Assembly (NCBI GenBank): GCA_023053545.1 | Contig: JAKZAN010000006.1 | Coordinates: 5,771,001-5,835,000 of the forward strand | Length of the DNA: 64,000 nt | Origin: Lepidurus packardi | Lineage: Eukaryota > Arthropoda > Branchiopoda > Notostraca > Triopsidae | Direction of reading: 5' to 3' | Shown here: positions 11,788 through 24,994 of the stretch, in pieces | Position numbering within the stretch: the first letter of the stretch is position 1 | Layout of the letters: the number at the start of each line of letters is the position of its first letter | The notes under the pieces: model-generated | Told to the model about the DNA's origin: nothing | Seen by the model: only the letters and a program-made list of their open reading frames with translations | The model's database searches: none | Position numbers and translations under genes: made by a program

Positions 11788-12730
11788 CAACAATGTAGAA
11801 GAGCTGAATTTTTTGAAAGGTTAACACTCAACAATGAACATTTAACTGTCAAAAGTAAATATGACCCAACAATGAAAGCTGCGTGTCATAAAAAAAAAAT
11901 GAAAAGTGAAAAAATGTAAAAAAATGAGTGGAAATTAAAAATGAGTCAACAATGAAAAGTGAGCTTTGGACAAACGCTATTGCCCAACAATAAATCCCCG
12001 AAAACTTGCTAAAGTGAAAAAAAACAAAAAAAAATTTTTCCGTTTCATTGTTGAGAAAATCTATTTTTTTCATCAATTCATTGTTGACATGCCAGTATCA
12101 CGCGATTGCTTCATTCATGAAGATCAGCATAGCACTTTTTGTTCCCATTCTTGCCATTTTTTGTCTTCATTGTTGCGGAAAGTTGCCTTTTTTCTGGCCT
12201 TGTTCCCAGTTCTTAGTTTTTCATTGTTGGCAAGCCCATAATCGTAGCCGCGCATTTCTGTCTCCCATTGTTGAGTTTTTTTAGGGGTTTCACATTGTTG
12301 ATGTCGTATGCAATAATGCAACGAATTAGCCTCAATTGAACGTTCAAAACGCTAAATGTGTCTCAAAATGTGTAAAATTTCTTGGACGAAATGACGTCAA
12401 ATTTAAATACTTAATTTCATTGTTGAGATAATCTTCGTTTTTTCATAATTGTTCATAACAATTTTTCATTGTTAACACACAATAGCAGGCAATAGTCTTC
12501 ATTCTTAAAACATCGCCACTATATAGTTCGATTTTTGAATCCATTGTTGAATTTTTTGCCTTCATTGTTGCCGAAGTTTTGATTCTTTCTGGCCTTGTTT
12601 CGAGTTTTTAGGTTTCGTTGTGGGTTAAGTCTTTAACCCGAGAAGAACTTTAATCGAGAAGAACTTTGTTCAATTGTTGCTTTTTTTCCGTGTTTTTCAT
12701 TGTTGACTTCGTATGCAATAATGCAACAAA
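11788..12730. repeat. AACAATGAAA word field with orientation switch
   Basis: From 11,788 to about 12,000 the word CAACAATGA recurs in forward orientation. From about 12,045 to 12,730 its complement TCATTGTTG dominates (for example 12,045, 12,078, 12,168, 12,221, 12,417, 12,466, 12,698). The strand switch near 12,020 gives the field a foldback character. The words are irregularly spaced and separated by unrelated AT-rich DNA. Confidence 0.65.
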
Positions 12731-14939
12731 CAGTTCTAAACCAAATGTAAGGGCAAAAAAAATCCCAAAAAATTTAATGTTTTAAACGTTAGAGTCTGTC
12801 TAGAATCTGCTTGAGTATGAGTTGTAGGAAATTAGTTAGACGGAAGTAAATGTTTTTTGTCTGTCTGCGGATTATTCAGGAAAGAAAGATAGAATCTGCC
12901 GTCGCAATAAATTGGACACCGAGCTTTGGGAATTTTTGTTGGGCTGGGCTATTGTCTTTCCGTTCTGTCTTTATGCGTCGAAGAAGCGTCTTGAAAGCTC
13001 ACGAGTGTCAGTTCTCGTCTCGGAAACAAATCACGACCTGTACTTGTCACCGTTGTCTGTTGAATTGTCTGCCCTTTAGGTTCTTATTGCGTTTTCCATA
13101 GCTGAAATGGCACACTTGGCGTTATTCAAGTCGAAAGGTTCGCTGCACAAAACAACACCCAAAAGCAACAACACAACTCATTAGGATCACACCAAGTTTT
13201 TTGGCCGGATTCAAAAAGGGACTGAAACGTGACATTCCTTGACGTAGAGTAAGACTGAAATTGTAGTTCGCTGATGGTAACGGTTGGCCCAAAGCGCGGA
13301 AAATTTGAATTTTTGAGGGTAACGTTGCGCTGCTTGGCGTTAGAAGCTTAGGTTATGGCAGTTCAAGCGGGAAATTACTGGACAGAATGAGTTGGGAGGA
13401 TTACAGAGAGCCTTTTAAGGAAGAGGTCACGTATTAGAAACTTAACCTTCGGCCAGAAAGTTGCAAAACACCACGACTCAACGAAGCGGGACAAGCAACT
13501 CGATGTTGGGCTAAAGATTACGGGCTTGTTCGCGATAATTTGGGTACTAGAACGGGTTTGGAAGGTCGGAATCCTCCTGCATTCAGCTCCTGGCTAATGA
13601 TGTCAACTTAATAGGAAGGAATAGTGGCGGATTTGGGCGAGATTCTTGGCAAAACATGGGTTTGCAAGTTTGGGAGCGGTAAGCGGCTTGCGTTCAGGCG
13701 TGGGAGACCTGGCTAGTCCCGTTTTGGCAATTTAAAACAGGTTTAGCTTAAATAAAAAGCTCGCCAATCGTTTGTAAGCCTTAAGAGGTTGATAATCACA
13801 GTCTAGTCTCATCATTCAAGGTTTCCGGCGGGGAACCAAAGAAGTTTTCGCGCTAAAGGTCTCTATTTGCTCTTTTCTTTTGGTCTTTTCTTCTCCCGAT
13901 AAGAGGGTTTAAACTTCCGCTAAACGTTTCCAATTCCCCCGGCGACATTTATAGACGCTAATTGGATTGCGCCTTGTTGATAACCACCATCGCTTTGTAT
14001 TTACCGTTCACTGTTGAACCTTTCGTGTCCTTTGGGTAGTAAACTTTAATCTGCGACCACATGAGCACTTTAACTTCAGGTGCTTTAGGTTGTAAACTTG
14101 TTAAAAGAATCCAGGCAAAGTTATTAAACTTCTAGGCAATAAAAACGCAGGTTAAGGAGTTATCCAAACGAATCAAGTTTCTCTCTTTCCAAGAACGGAA
14201 GGCGTACGAACAGGAGCCCAGGGACTTTTTAAATGATCTATTGTTTTAAGCTTGGGTTATTCTATATCCGAACGGGAAAGGAAAGATTAGAGTAGCTAAG
14301 AACCAACGCAACGGCAAAGTCAAGAAGAAGAAAAAGAAAAGAGTTGACGCATTTGCATAGTTTGGGTTCTAAATTCCTATCGGTTCCAGACGTCCTCAGC
14401 CAGTCTTTTTGTCTGTTAGTCGAGAAAGTTATTACAGTTAGGAAAGTTGAAAGAGAGAAACTTGGACCGCAAAGTTGAAGTAGAGTTGGGGAAGAAACTG
14501 AAAAGGAAAATGCACTCGGAAAAAGTGGGTTGGACGTTTCATTAGTGCTATAACAGATACAAGGTTCGAGCACAGTATGGTTTTATGATTTTTGGACACT
14601 GTCTCAAAGTGCACAAGAGTTTATGGGAGCAACAATAGAGAATGTAAGCCTTCTAGACTCCCCAGAGTGGGACTATATACTTTGGGGAAGACTCAGTAAG
14701 CTTTTTCCAGTAGATTTAGGGGGGTAAAGATAGTAGATCCAGGGTTTTCCTTAGATCTATCCATCGTATTACGGGAACTTGGTTGAGCACATCAGGGATT
14801 GTAAAAACTACTTTATTTCAGTGACCTTTGTCTTCTTATTAAGTTTGGAACGAAGAAGACGATAAGAGTGTACAGTTTCAAAGAATTGTAACCTAAAAAC
14901 CCACTTTGATGCTTTTATGCGGTTAAATAGGTCTCTTTT
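12731..14939. other. No gene seen
   Basis: Short frames only, none with recognisable domains or consistent splice partners. The sequence looks largely unique. Confidence 0.5.
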
Positions 14940-15930
14940 GCCCATATATAGTAGTGTAAACGTCTTCATTCACGAGAAAAGATGGATTTTATCTTCAAGA
15001 GCGCGTTAAGAACGTTTTGCAATGTTTAAAACGTTTGAAGACTGTTAACATTGAAATCCACTCTTCAAGCTTACATCTTAGCGGACAATAGAGTAAACAT
15101 CTACATTCACTAAAAGTATTTCACTAAGTGTATTTCATCTTCTAGAGCGAGTTAAGAACATGCTCTTGCAGATGAAATAGATATTTTTGTATTTCAGTAC
15201 AGTATTTTGTCTTTAAGAAGCGGGTTAGAACGCTTCGGAATGTTTAAAACGTTTTTGAAGATTGTATGAACATTGTATGAAGAAATCTACTCTTATATGC
15301 TTCGTATTAGCCTGATATAGTGGTCCAAACGCCTACGTTCACTACAAGAAGATATATTCATCTCCAGGAACGTGTTAAGAACGTTTCGGAATGTTTAAAA
15401 CGCTTTTGAAGATTGTATAAACATAGAAATTCACTCTTATATGCTTAATATTAGCTGATATAGTAGTCTAAATGCCTATATTCACTACAAGAAGATGTAT
15501 TCATCTCCAGGAACGTGTTAAGAACGTTTCGGAATGTTTAAAACGCTTTTGAAGATTGTATAAACATATAAATTCACTCTTATAGGCTTAATATTAGCTG
15601 ATATAGTGGTCTAAACGCCTACATTCACTACAAGAAGATGTATTCATCTCCAGGAACGTGTGAAGAACGTTTCGGAATGTTTAAAAAGCTTTTGAAGAAT
15701 GTAAACATAGAAATCCATATGCTTCCGTATAGCGAGCCTATATTCACTTCATTCAGATGGATTTATGATCGCCTGTATTCACTTAAAAAGATGTATTTCG
15801 TGTTCAGGAACGTGTTTAGGAGCGTTTATAAGGTTCAAAACGGGTTAAAACTGCAATGTCAGCGGTACGAAAACGTTTATTCCAAAGTCTTAGCAAGGAA
15901 GATTGGGTTCTTTACGAAAGAACGTCAGTT
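14940..15930. repeat. Tandem array, 143-bp unit
   Basis: The landmark ccaggaacgtgt occurs at 15,364, 15,507 and 15,650, a period of exactly 143 bp. More diverged units start near 15,003, 15,151, 15,221 and 15,810. The three central units are nearly identical and the outer ones degenerate, as expected for an array homogenised in its middle. A 100-codon frame across the last unit is a repeat by-product. Confidence 0.85.
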
Positions 15931-18900
15931 TTTGTTGTAGTTTTGACAATAATTCCATATCTTCGATTGGGCACAAGCGAAGGACTATTTAGGCGGTTGA
16001 TCTAGGTTATAAGGATGGAAGTTGAGAGGGTTTTGCTATTGACTGTACCGAAGAAATGCCATAGAACCCCTTAAAAAGCTCTAAAAAGGGATTCCGGGAA
16101 ATGTTGTTAAGGTTGTGGTTTCCAGGAGACCTGAAACCCTGTTGAGTTATTCTGGGAATCTTTTGTTCTTACTAGGAATCAGAGAATCACTTAAGCTTTC
16201 CGAGTTAAGACGTTGGAAGAGTGTTGTGTTTAAAGGAAAGCTGATGAAGTTGTTTGGTAGAGAGGTCAGGGACAGATTTGAGCGCTAAAGGAACGTTTAT
16301 ATCTTTGAAGCTGAGGGTGACGCTATCGATTGATTTTCGGGGGATTTTTGTGTGTGTTTTGGTCTACGGAGCACCGTATTCAGTGACTGGTGTGGAGCAG
16401 AGAGAGAAAAGCAAGATACTAAAATGGAGGCAACACCCGGAGTCCGAGGGAGAATCATCCTTCTGGCTTTTTCTTGACTTAATTACAGTCTATCACAAGC
16501 TTATGAAAGACGAAAACGGAGTCGGCCGTTTGGAGGTACCAAATTAGTTTCGCTTGCTATACAACCCCAAAACTGTCCAGTGGAAGAGAACACGACAGCT
16601 GTATTGTATTTTAAACACCTAACCTTGCTACGTTTCAGTCTTAGCACGAATGTAAGTTGTTCTATCATTGATGTATTGTAGTTTCAATCCAACGACACGC
16701 AATCACCCGTGTCTAAGGTACTCAACACATCAGATGTTACAAAAACTATACAAAGTCAACACACCACATTCAAGACCATTATGTAAGCCACAATTTACAT
16801 TGCTGCAATAGATATATTGAGAAATAGGAGTTCAAAGTAAGGACGCGACCGTAGTTGGAACTAATCAATCCCAAATCATTCAATCAATCTGCAAAGAAAA
16901 CCTAAAACAAGACTTTTAAGCTAGGGTCTCTGATCTAAACGCTTAAAACTTCAGGTTAGATCATAGACCATAGATGACCATTTAACTTGGTTATTCTTTG
17001 GTGGAATCAAGCCAGTTCGTTTGAGGCGCCGATTAATCGTAGCATTCTATTGAATAGGACCGTCTTTCGGTTATTAGATTCTCCGCTTGATGGAATCAAT
17101 AGTCACTTGAGGAACGTGATTGCAATAAGCGATGTCTACTGTACTTGCATTAAGGGACCCAAACGGCGTAAAGACAACAAGAAAATGAGCACTAACAAAG
17201 ACTACTATTAGCTTTCGCACTATTAAGAGCAATTCAATCAATTTAAAGACAACGAAACCCAGTAAACTCACTTGGTGTTATTTTGTCCCAAGTTTTGAGA
17301 CGATGCAAATTATGCATGATCATATGCGTGATCGTTGAGATCACAAAATACATTCCAAAGAAGACAATTCGCATGCTACGTTTGAGCTAGAGAGACGCTT
17401 TCATTTTCCCGCGTTTTGCACAGTGGGAGAAAGGCAAAGCAGAAGGGAAAGTCCAACTTTTTCACGTGCAAAGTTGAGGTCAAGGTTTTGAGCCCGAACT
17501 GGGTTAAGACGGCAAGAAAAGGAGGCGTTTGTAAATTGGCTGGAAACCCATTTGTGAGGGTTTCAAGGCTCTTTTCTTATACTCGTCTCTCTTTCACATG
17601 GTTAAGTAGCGTTGTGAATTTTGCGTTCTTCGTTGAGACAACTAAGTAAAAAAGAAAAGAAGAAAAGTGGATAGATTTGAAAATGCAGTCCAGGGGAAAT
17701 TTTGGCTTGTTCATACCCTTGGCTGGTTTGAAAACACTCCTTCAAAGTGTGCCATAACTTCTTCTTCTTCATTGAAGACTTGGAGCAACTTTGTCTTAAC
17801 AGATTACCCTCTTCGGATCACACACAATGGCCGCCAGGGGGTAAGAGATGAGTTTCTTGCTTCTTCTTCGCGGTTCATTTCACTATTCGGTTCGCGTTTC
17901 ATCAAAAGTTTCGCCTCTTTCCACCTCGCAAGTTGGCAAGTTTTTGGACAGACCATTCAAATTAAAATCCAAGTTTTAAAGGTTTCAAGCCAAAGTTTTT
18001 TCTTCAGTTCAGTCAGGTTGAGAAGAGAGCTTTTGGTAAGCTTAACAACTGTGGGAATGTGTCATCAGTCAAAACGGGCGAAGAAAAGGATTTGTGTCAA
18101 TTTTTGACAACTAAATGGTGATTGAAGGCCATTGAATTAACTTTTCTTCTTTTCGGCTTTTGGATGGAAACTTTGGCAAGTTTGGAGGATTAAGGATGAA
18201 CCTGCATGCGTTTCGCAAAGTTTAAACAGATTGAGGGAACGAAGGCGAGTGTTGTTTTCAACAGGAAAGGTTGTTGGCGTTGTGGAGTGTAAAGTTTAGT
18301 CCGAATGAAACCGGTCCAGGGTTGATTAGCATGAAAAGAGAAGCTTTTCAAAGGATTTGGATTTGCAAACACGTTTGAAATTTCGTGCTCGGGCATAAAT
18401 TAAGGTCCGGTAGGGCGAATCTCCCGCATTTGAATCATATGGATCGTCTTATTCATCAGTTTTATCTTTCCTTAGAATATTTTCATAATTTAATCACTTA
18501 AAGAGGTTTTAATTCTACGTGAAGCTGATAGGGTCAAAAAGTTAAAGTTAAGCCTTCATTTAGGAGCAAGTAAATTATGAAAGTTTAGACTAAGTACATT
18601 ATGGGGAATGGGGAGTTTTTCAAACCGAAAGTTCGAAACTATTTGTGTTTAAAAGATAGTTTTTAGGAAAGTCTATCGAAAGGGTAAGAATTGGAGTTAA
18701 TTTAATAGTGTTATTTGAATTGACTGAAATTACACTAGATCAAGCACATTTGAGAGGACTTCATCAAAGTTTAGAAATCAAGTTTAGATTTATCATTGCA
18801 ACTCCTTAAAAGTACTTTTCGGGAATTTTTCAAATAATTTTGCATTTTTTGACGAAAAAGTGAGTGTTTCTCAAAAATGTGAGTTGCTATGGGAGATCTA

Positions 18901-19229
18901 GATGAAAGCCTAAGTTCAAACAATGGAATAGTGTTGGAGATCAATGTACTGCGTCGAATGTACTCACGTTGCACTTTTTGAAACGCATTTAACAGTATTG
19001 AAGCTGAAACCAAGTTTAGATTTAGTCAATTTTGGACTGAATTTATGGAAGTACACTAAACTTAAGTACTGTACACTCTAATTTACGGAAGTACACTAAA
19101 ACTATAACTGAATGTACACTACCATACAGTACGTTACGTTCTACACTCATTTTCATTCTACCCTAAACGTACTGTACATGAAAGGTAAACTCCATATTAC
19201 CTTAAAGGCAAGTTTACATGTTTTAAACT
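15931..19229. other. No gene seen
   Basis: Frames of up to 146 codons exist (for example 17,667-18,107 on +) but their translations are low-complexity and show no domain. No paired splice sites with coding-like sequence were found. Confidence 0.45.
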
Positions 19230-19370
19230 TGATTGTATCATCGATACAATACAATTGCATACATACAATCGATACATATCGATACATACAATCGATGCAT
19301 ACATACATCGATACATACAATACAATACGATGATACAATCATCGATACAATTGTATCATCGTAGGTTAAG
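19230..19370. repeat. ATCGATACATACA microsatellite with foldback end
   Basis: Variants of atcgatacataca repeat through 19,240-19,330. The right end (gatgatacaatcatcgatac...gtatcatcg) is largely self-complementary. Simple-sequence DNA. Confidence 0.75.
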
Positions 19371-20797
19371 TCAATAAATTTCGTTAATTAATTAAGTGCA
19401 CCGTTGCCAGCCTTTTAGACTTACTTTAAGTCGTTTGCTTTTCAGTTTGTGGCAGTCTGGACTGTACAAAAAAGTCTGATTTAATTCCGAGATAGGAAAG
19501 AGGGAAAAAACGAAGTAATTTTTTTTTTTTTTTGCTGTGTCATGTCAGTGCTTAAGATATTGCTGCAAGTTTTAATGACTCGGGCTTTTAATGGCGACAT
19601 TACTGGAGTGATGGGATTGTATTGGCGAGACAAATTCTTCCCCCTGCAGTGGCGAATGGTTTGGGGGGCTATAAAACAATAGGATTTGGGAAAAGAACCC
19701 TATCTTCATCTATCTGTCTTGCTAAAGAAATGGATCAAGTTATTTGGCGGAGAAATATGTCCAAGTCATGTTTTCTACCACTTTTTTTTTTCTTCGTTTT
19801 TACAACTTGATCAGGGGGTTTCACTGCTTCGATCCTGTACGCTTTTAAAGACGGTGGAAAATTGTAACAAAAAATGGAAAAAATTTTTTATTGAAGAGCA
19901 AAAAACTTGCAAGGTGAGAAGAGAAAGAGAAACCATTTCTCTACAGAGTTAAAAGCAGTTCCCCCCCCCCCCCCCAAAGTCCTATAGAGTATTACAAAGT
20001 TCTTTTTTTTTGCGTTCTGTTACCCTTACCCCTCTTGCTACCCCTTGTAAGGGTGTGGTGGAGGGTTGAATGGATGAAAACCGGTCTTTTATTTATTATT
20101 ATTTTTTTTTTTTTTTTTACTTATGTTTCTATAACGTTTTCTCCCTCTACTCCCAACTCGTAAGCGTTGAAAGGGCAAAAGCGTTGTAACAAACCGTCAT
20201 TTATCTCACAAACCTAAACTTTGGGGAGTTTTGCGGATAAAAGGGGGGGGGTACCGATGCCTTTTCAACGGGACATTATTAATCGTGGTCTGATATGTTT
20301 GAAAGGTTGTTGGGAGTTGGGGAGTTGTGAAGAGTTCGAAACTAAAAAAAGAATAAAAATCGAAAATCTTGTTAAGAGAAAATGGAAAGTTTTGAACCAA
20401 GTTTTGATGTTATGATGTTTCAAATTGTTGAGTTTATCTTGCAGTGCGGTTATTCTTTCAAAGTTGGGTTAAAAAGAACTGGGTTTCAAGTCTGAAATCT
20501 AGTTTTAGAAGGTTTAAGAACCCCCCAAACTATGTTTGTGTCATTACTAAGTTATGAATCTAATTTTTTATTTCATTTCTTTGATTTGATTTATTTATTG
20601 CATTTATTTGAGTGGCCAGGTTTTAGTCGATGAGCGTTTAGTGCGATGGAAATAGCTATTTGGCCCAAAAACGTGAACAATTAGCACAGTTTTAACCCTT
20701 TCTTTGCATTTTTAGTATCATGCGTGAGTGACCATAGGATTAGGATGTGCTTTTGTAAGGTATGGAACCTAAACTGAAACAACGTCAACTCAACGTA
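19371..20797. other. No gene seen, homopolymer-rich
   Basis: Long T, C and G runs occur at 19,519-19,533, 19,961-19,975, 20,103-20,118 and 20,243-20,251. No gene is supported. The base calls in these runs deserve caution. Confidence 0.5.
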
Positions 20798-21529
20798 CAG
20801 TGCTGAGCCAAAAAATTGAGACACAGAAAAGCACAGAAGTCTAATCAGGCCTCTCGAGGCTGATTAAGCTTCATTACGTTTTCTTTTCCGCAATTACGTT
20901 TATTTTTCCCTCATCGTTTAAAACAGGTGGCCGACCTGATCTGAACTAATTATAACCACAATACGATTTTAAAAATATATTTTTTCTTTCAAGAAGTATT
21001 TTACCTTTCGGTCCACTGTGCCTTCATCACAGTATCGCTGCATCCACCTACTAACGGTCGCTCTACTCACATTAACTATTCTCGCTATTTCTCGTAAAGA
21101 CGATCCTGACATTCGCATCCCAATAATTACACCTTTCTGTTCTTTACTAAGATGCGGTGCCATTTCCAAATTCAAACTGACTACAAACTGTTATGTTGCT
21201 CCTATATGCCCAGGAAAACAGCTTAGGCCAAAACGACAGCTCATGTCCGGGAACAAGCCGTGGAAAATTTTCTTGAACCCGCAGCCCTACAAAATCTAGG
21301 ACATCCTCCTCAGAGATTGACAAGCATCCTGGAAAAGAAGCCAACAGGCTACAGGCTACTTCTGTACTTTCAATAGTGGATCTCACTTACTTTGCATTGT
21401 AGCATTCCTTGGCCTATTTTCACCTTGTAAGCGATTGCTTTAATCGCTTTCGCCACCTAATGATCAGCCTCGAGAAGCCTGTTTAGACCTCTGTGGTTTT
21501 AGGTGGATCGTTTTTTTTGCTCAGCACTG
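20798..21529 (-). mobile_element. Non-autonomous Tc1/mariner element
   Basis: A 732-bp element is flanked by TA (20,796-20,797 and 21,530-21,531), the Tc1/mariner target duplication. Both ends begin CAGTGCTGAGC followed by an A-run when read inward. The terminal inverted repeats extend about 75 bp with several mismatches, through a shared tctcgaggctgat block. The interior retains only the N-terminal DNA-binding part of a transposase on the minus strand. The DDE/D catalytic domain is absent, so the copy is an internally deleted derivative. Confidence 0.88.
20969..21175 (-). pseudogene. Tc1-like transposase fragment, HTH domain only
   Basis: The 68-residue frame begins with a Tc1/Tc3-type helix-turn-helix: acidic start, LSKEQKGVIIGMRMSG, then SLREIARIVNVSRATVSRW. 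This is the paired-like DNA-binding fold that recognises the inverted repeats. The match is lost after about residue 58, where a normal transposase of about 340 residues would continue into its second HTH and catalytic domain. It is non-functional as a transposase. Confidence 0.85.
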
Positions 21530-23199
21530 TACACTAACGAACTTAATCATGGACTTTGCAAATTGACCAATCACATTGTTTGTTTGCTGTGGCTCCTCCT
21601 CCTACTACGCTTAGCTAGGAAAATTCCTTCTAACCTCCCCAGTGACTTAAATGAGCAGGTTATTTCCTTTCAATTACCTGCTCCTTTAATCGAAGGGGGA
21701 ATTGAGAAGGGATATCGTGTTGGGAACCCTATCTAAGCTTCGAAGAAGGCTTCAAATGCCAGAATTGGTCAAAGCCACGGAAAAAGCAATGTCATTGGTC
21801 AGTTTCCCAAGTCCATGTAGCGATACTGTACGTTAGCTGCGAGTGGAACCTCTTAACTGTCTCATGTTTAAAACATGAAACGTTAAAAACGTGTTAAGGA
21901 CGTGTTAAACGTAGATCCTACTTGAAGGAAATGGAAAACTAATTTCAACAGTTGAAACTCTCTCTAAACACTGCTCTTGAGACGTTTTTATAGATTCCTA
22001 ACTTTGGTTTCGGACATCTTTATAGTCTATTTAAATATATTATAGTCTTTAAATATATTATAGTCTTATTAAGGAATCTCAGATGGCTTCGGCATGGAAT
22101 TAGACTACTTTCACAGCAAGGAAAACCGCATTATTTAGATGGATGGATGTCCCTTCCTTTTTCAGGAGCGATGGTTATGGTTAAAAAGTACAAGTAGAAC
22201 CGGCCACAAGAAGTGTGGCCGGTTCCTTGAAGGCCAAACATGCTTTTTGGCACGACAGCCAAGGTTTCCGTGCTACTTTGTACTTTGGCGGTTGGAATCG
22301 TTAGAATCGCACACTTCCTTCGAAGAAAAAGCCACGTTGAGAGTCGAATTTGTGGCGCCTTGTTTTTTTTTTTACTTGATTTTAGGTCATCCGAGTACCA
22401 ATTTCACCCCAAAAGGTTAATTCAGAAGATCCCTTTCTGATTTTTTGTCTTTTGGGGGGGTTTAATAACACCATAGAGTGTCAGTCGAGAAATACGCCAA
22501 AATACGATCTGTCACGCCATGAGCGGCAAGTTGAGTTTCAACGGCGTAGACTGGCGTGGATGATAGGAATTAGTTACGTTCAATCAAAATGGAGGATATT
22601 AGGGAGAGTCTAAAGCCTTCTCAGTTTGCAAATGGGGAGATTTCCAACTCCGTGAGGAAGGTCAAATTGGAAGGTAACTTTCGTTTCAGGTCGGGATGGA
22701 GAGTGTCAAATGTGACAGGAGTTTTTTTTTTGGGACAGGGAAAACAAGATGGAGCTTCCCTTCTTGTAGTAGCGCCCTGTAATTAAGCTAGCTTACAAAT
22801 TCACAAATCTGAGTGATTTAAACACGCTTTTCCGTTACTGGAAACTTGGGCTTGGACTTACTGCATAGTCCGGTTCGTGTTAGAAGGGTTGGGAAAGGAT
22901 TTCAAGTTTAGGAAGCGAGTTTTTTTTAGGGTTATTCCTTGGAAATGAATGGGAGTTTGGGCAAAGAAATTAAGGATATCCTCCTTGCGGAATCGCTTTC
23001 CTCCCAAGGGCCGTAAATTGGTTCGTTTGGGGACGCGAACGAACATGGAAATGGTGGGGAACACAATTGCGAAGATTTGCTCACTTGCGACTTTTTTTAG
23101 TGCACTGGAAGAAGCTACATTGGGAATAGTGGATCATGACAGCTTGCGCATCTTTGACCAACTTGGAAAGGGTTTTGAGATCTTCTGAAGGTCCCGAAC
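21530..23199. other. No gene seen
   Basis: Contains the strong hairpin at 22,197-22,225 but no supportable gene. Confidence 0.5.
22197..22225. repeat. Perfect 12-bp inverted repeat, 5-nt loop
   Basis: gaaccggccaca (22,197-22,208) pairs perfectly with 22,214-22,225. Outer caag/cttg can extend the stem past a small bulge. It is GC-rich in AT-rich surroundings. Confidence 0.8.
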
Positions 23200-23375
23200 A
23201 CTTCCTTAAAGGCGATTTTCCTATGCTATAGTTAGACAAAATGGTCCTTAGTAATATTCAAATGCGATAAGGATCATGTTTCTATGTTCAAGTGCTGGAA
23301 ACTGGACCTTAATGATATCTAACAACCTTAAGGGCGCATTTCCTGTGTGAAGGTGGGAGAAAGTCGACCTTAGTG
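23200..23375. repeat. 60-bp palindromic-unit array, locus 1
   Basis: Units start near 23,205, 23,266 and 23,326. Each has a left arm like TTAAAGGCGATTTTCCTATG and a right arm complementary to it, such as ggaaactggaccttaa. Member of the dispersed family described in the findings. Confidence 0.75.
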
Positions 23376-24994
23376 ACATCATAAGGCATAGGAGCCAAAG
23401 TCGTACATGTTTTAAAACTTTTTTAAGTTCTGCCACGTTCTGGTTTTGGGGCAAGGAACTGTTTAGTTTGATACTGCAATAGTTTGGCTTTGTTCTAGAT
23501 TTCGTAAGTGAAAAAAAAGGCGAATAGTTTGGGTGCTGAATAATTTTGTAGTTTAGTTTGCAAAGTTATGGGTCTAATTAGGCAAGCATAGATCGTGAAG
23601 CGGCGGGAGAGTGTTTGGCGTTTTTAATGGTTTGACTTGTTCATTGACATAATTCCTCGATCTATAAATGCGAAAAACGCAAAAAAAACTCAGAAAAGAA
23701 TATTAAACCTGTTATTACGTGAGCTTGGGGATATGCAATAAAAGACAAACTGGGCAAAAAGTAGCAGGGAGTCAGCAGGGTTACTTTTTCGTTTTTAGAC
23801 AGGGTGATGGGGGGTCGAAAGATTTGAAAAGAACTGATGAACTGATGTGTAGCTTGTTCCAAAATGCTTGGCGTGTCTTCGCTTTTTGCTGGGCTAAGTT
23901 TCAAGTTGTATTTCGTATATCTCAAAAATAAGCCCAGTGCGGCGCAAGCCGAACAAATGATAAGAAAAACCTTGCGAAATGCGCAAAAAGTGTCTTTAGA
24001 ATACTGAAACAATCGGATGCTTGTAATGTTATGTTAAGCTTGTGTTTCGGATCCTTTCAAACCTTCTGGAACCAAATTTTAGTAAAAGAAAATCAATAAA
24101 AAATTTCTATAATTTTGTGATTTTAAAAAATAGATTTGGAACCAATGCGGTGTATTTGTAACCATATTGGGAAAGGAATAGGCTATTAGGAACCTGAATG
24201 TCGTGAGCCAAATGAATAGAGAAGAGCGCAGTCAGAATATCGCATTCATGTCTTACTCCCCCCTTTGTCTATACGTACAGTAGACTAACAGTACAGTAGC
24301 ATTAGATATTTAGCTACGTTCTATAAATATGTGACAACGCAGCTGTCGCACAATCCCGTATAAATACAGCGTCACAAAGCGCCGCCATTGTTGGGGGAGG
24401 GCGTAGACCAGTATAAATACATGTACAGTACACGCTAGTGAGCGTGAGTCGATAATAAAGTTCAGCAAAGTTCGGGTTTAGCTGAGGCACAGATATTGAA
24501 TTCCAGGCCGCTATTGGGCAGAGTATAGATCGAACTGACTTAATAGGGAATTGAAACCGAAAATTTCTCAACCAAAGACCCCAAAACTGCTGTTACAAAA
24601 TCGGGCTTTTTATCGTGAAAAGTTATTTTTAAAGAGGATAGGGATGCGAGGATAGTAATTCCATGCCGAATGATGCCAAAGTTTTTTTTTGCTTGTTTTT
24701 TTTTTTACAGAGAGCGTTCATAAAAGGGATGCCATGATACACGTTTTTCTTTCTTTTTTTTGTGTTTTTGAATGTTTGCCAATTGACCGCGATGGACCAA
24801 ACGGGATGTATTGCTGTGGTGGGGGCTCTATATGGGCGTGAAGTGCAATAGTGAAACCTTTCCAGACTTTTAGTGCTTCAGAGACCTTCTCTTACCTTTA
24901 TGATACAATCTAGTATGAATTGGCGGTTTTAAAATCGGAATTTTTCGATGAAAGATGAGATGAGAACATTGAAGAAGTCATGGCGAAATTCAAG
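23376..24994. other. No gene seen
   Basis: Short frames only. A stretch at 24,314-24,571 is open on the minus strand but shows no domain or coding context. Confidence 0.45.

Noticed and set aside
17667-18107. 146-codon plus-strand frame
   Set aside because: The translation is low-complexity, Ser/Phe-rich and without a domain. It lies in a gene-poor stretch with no partner exons.
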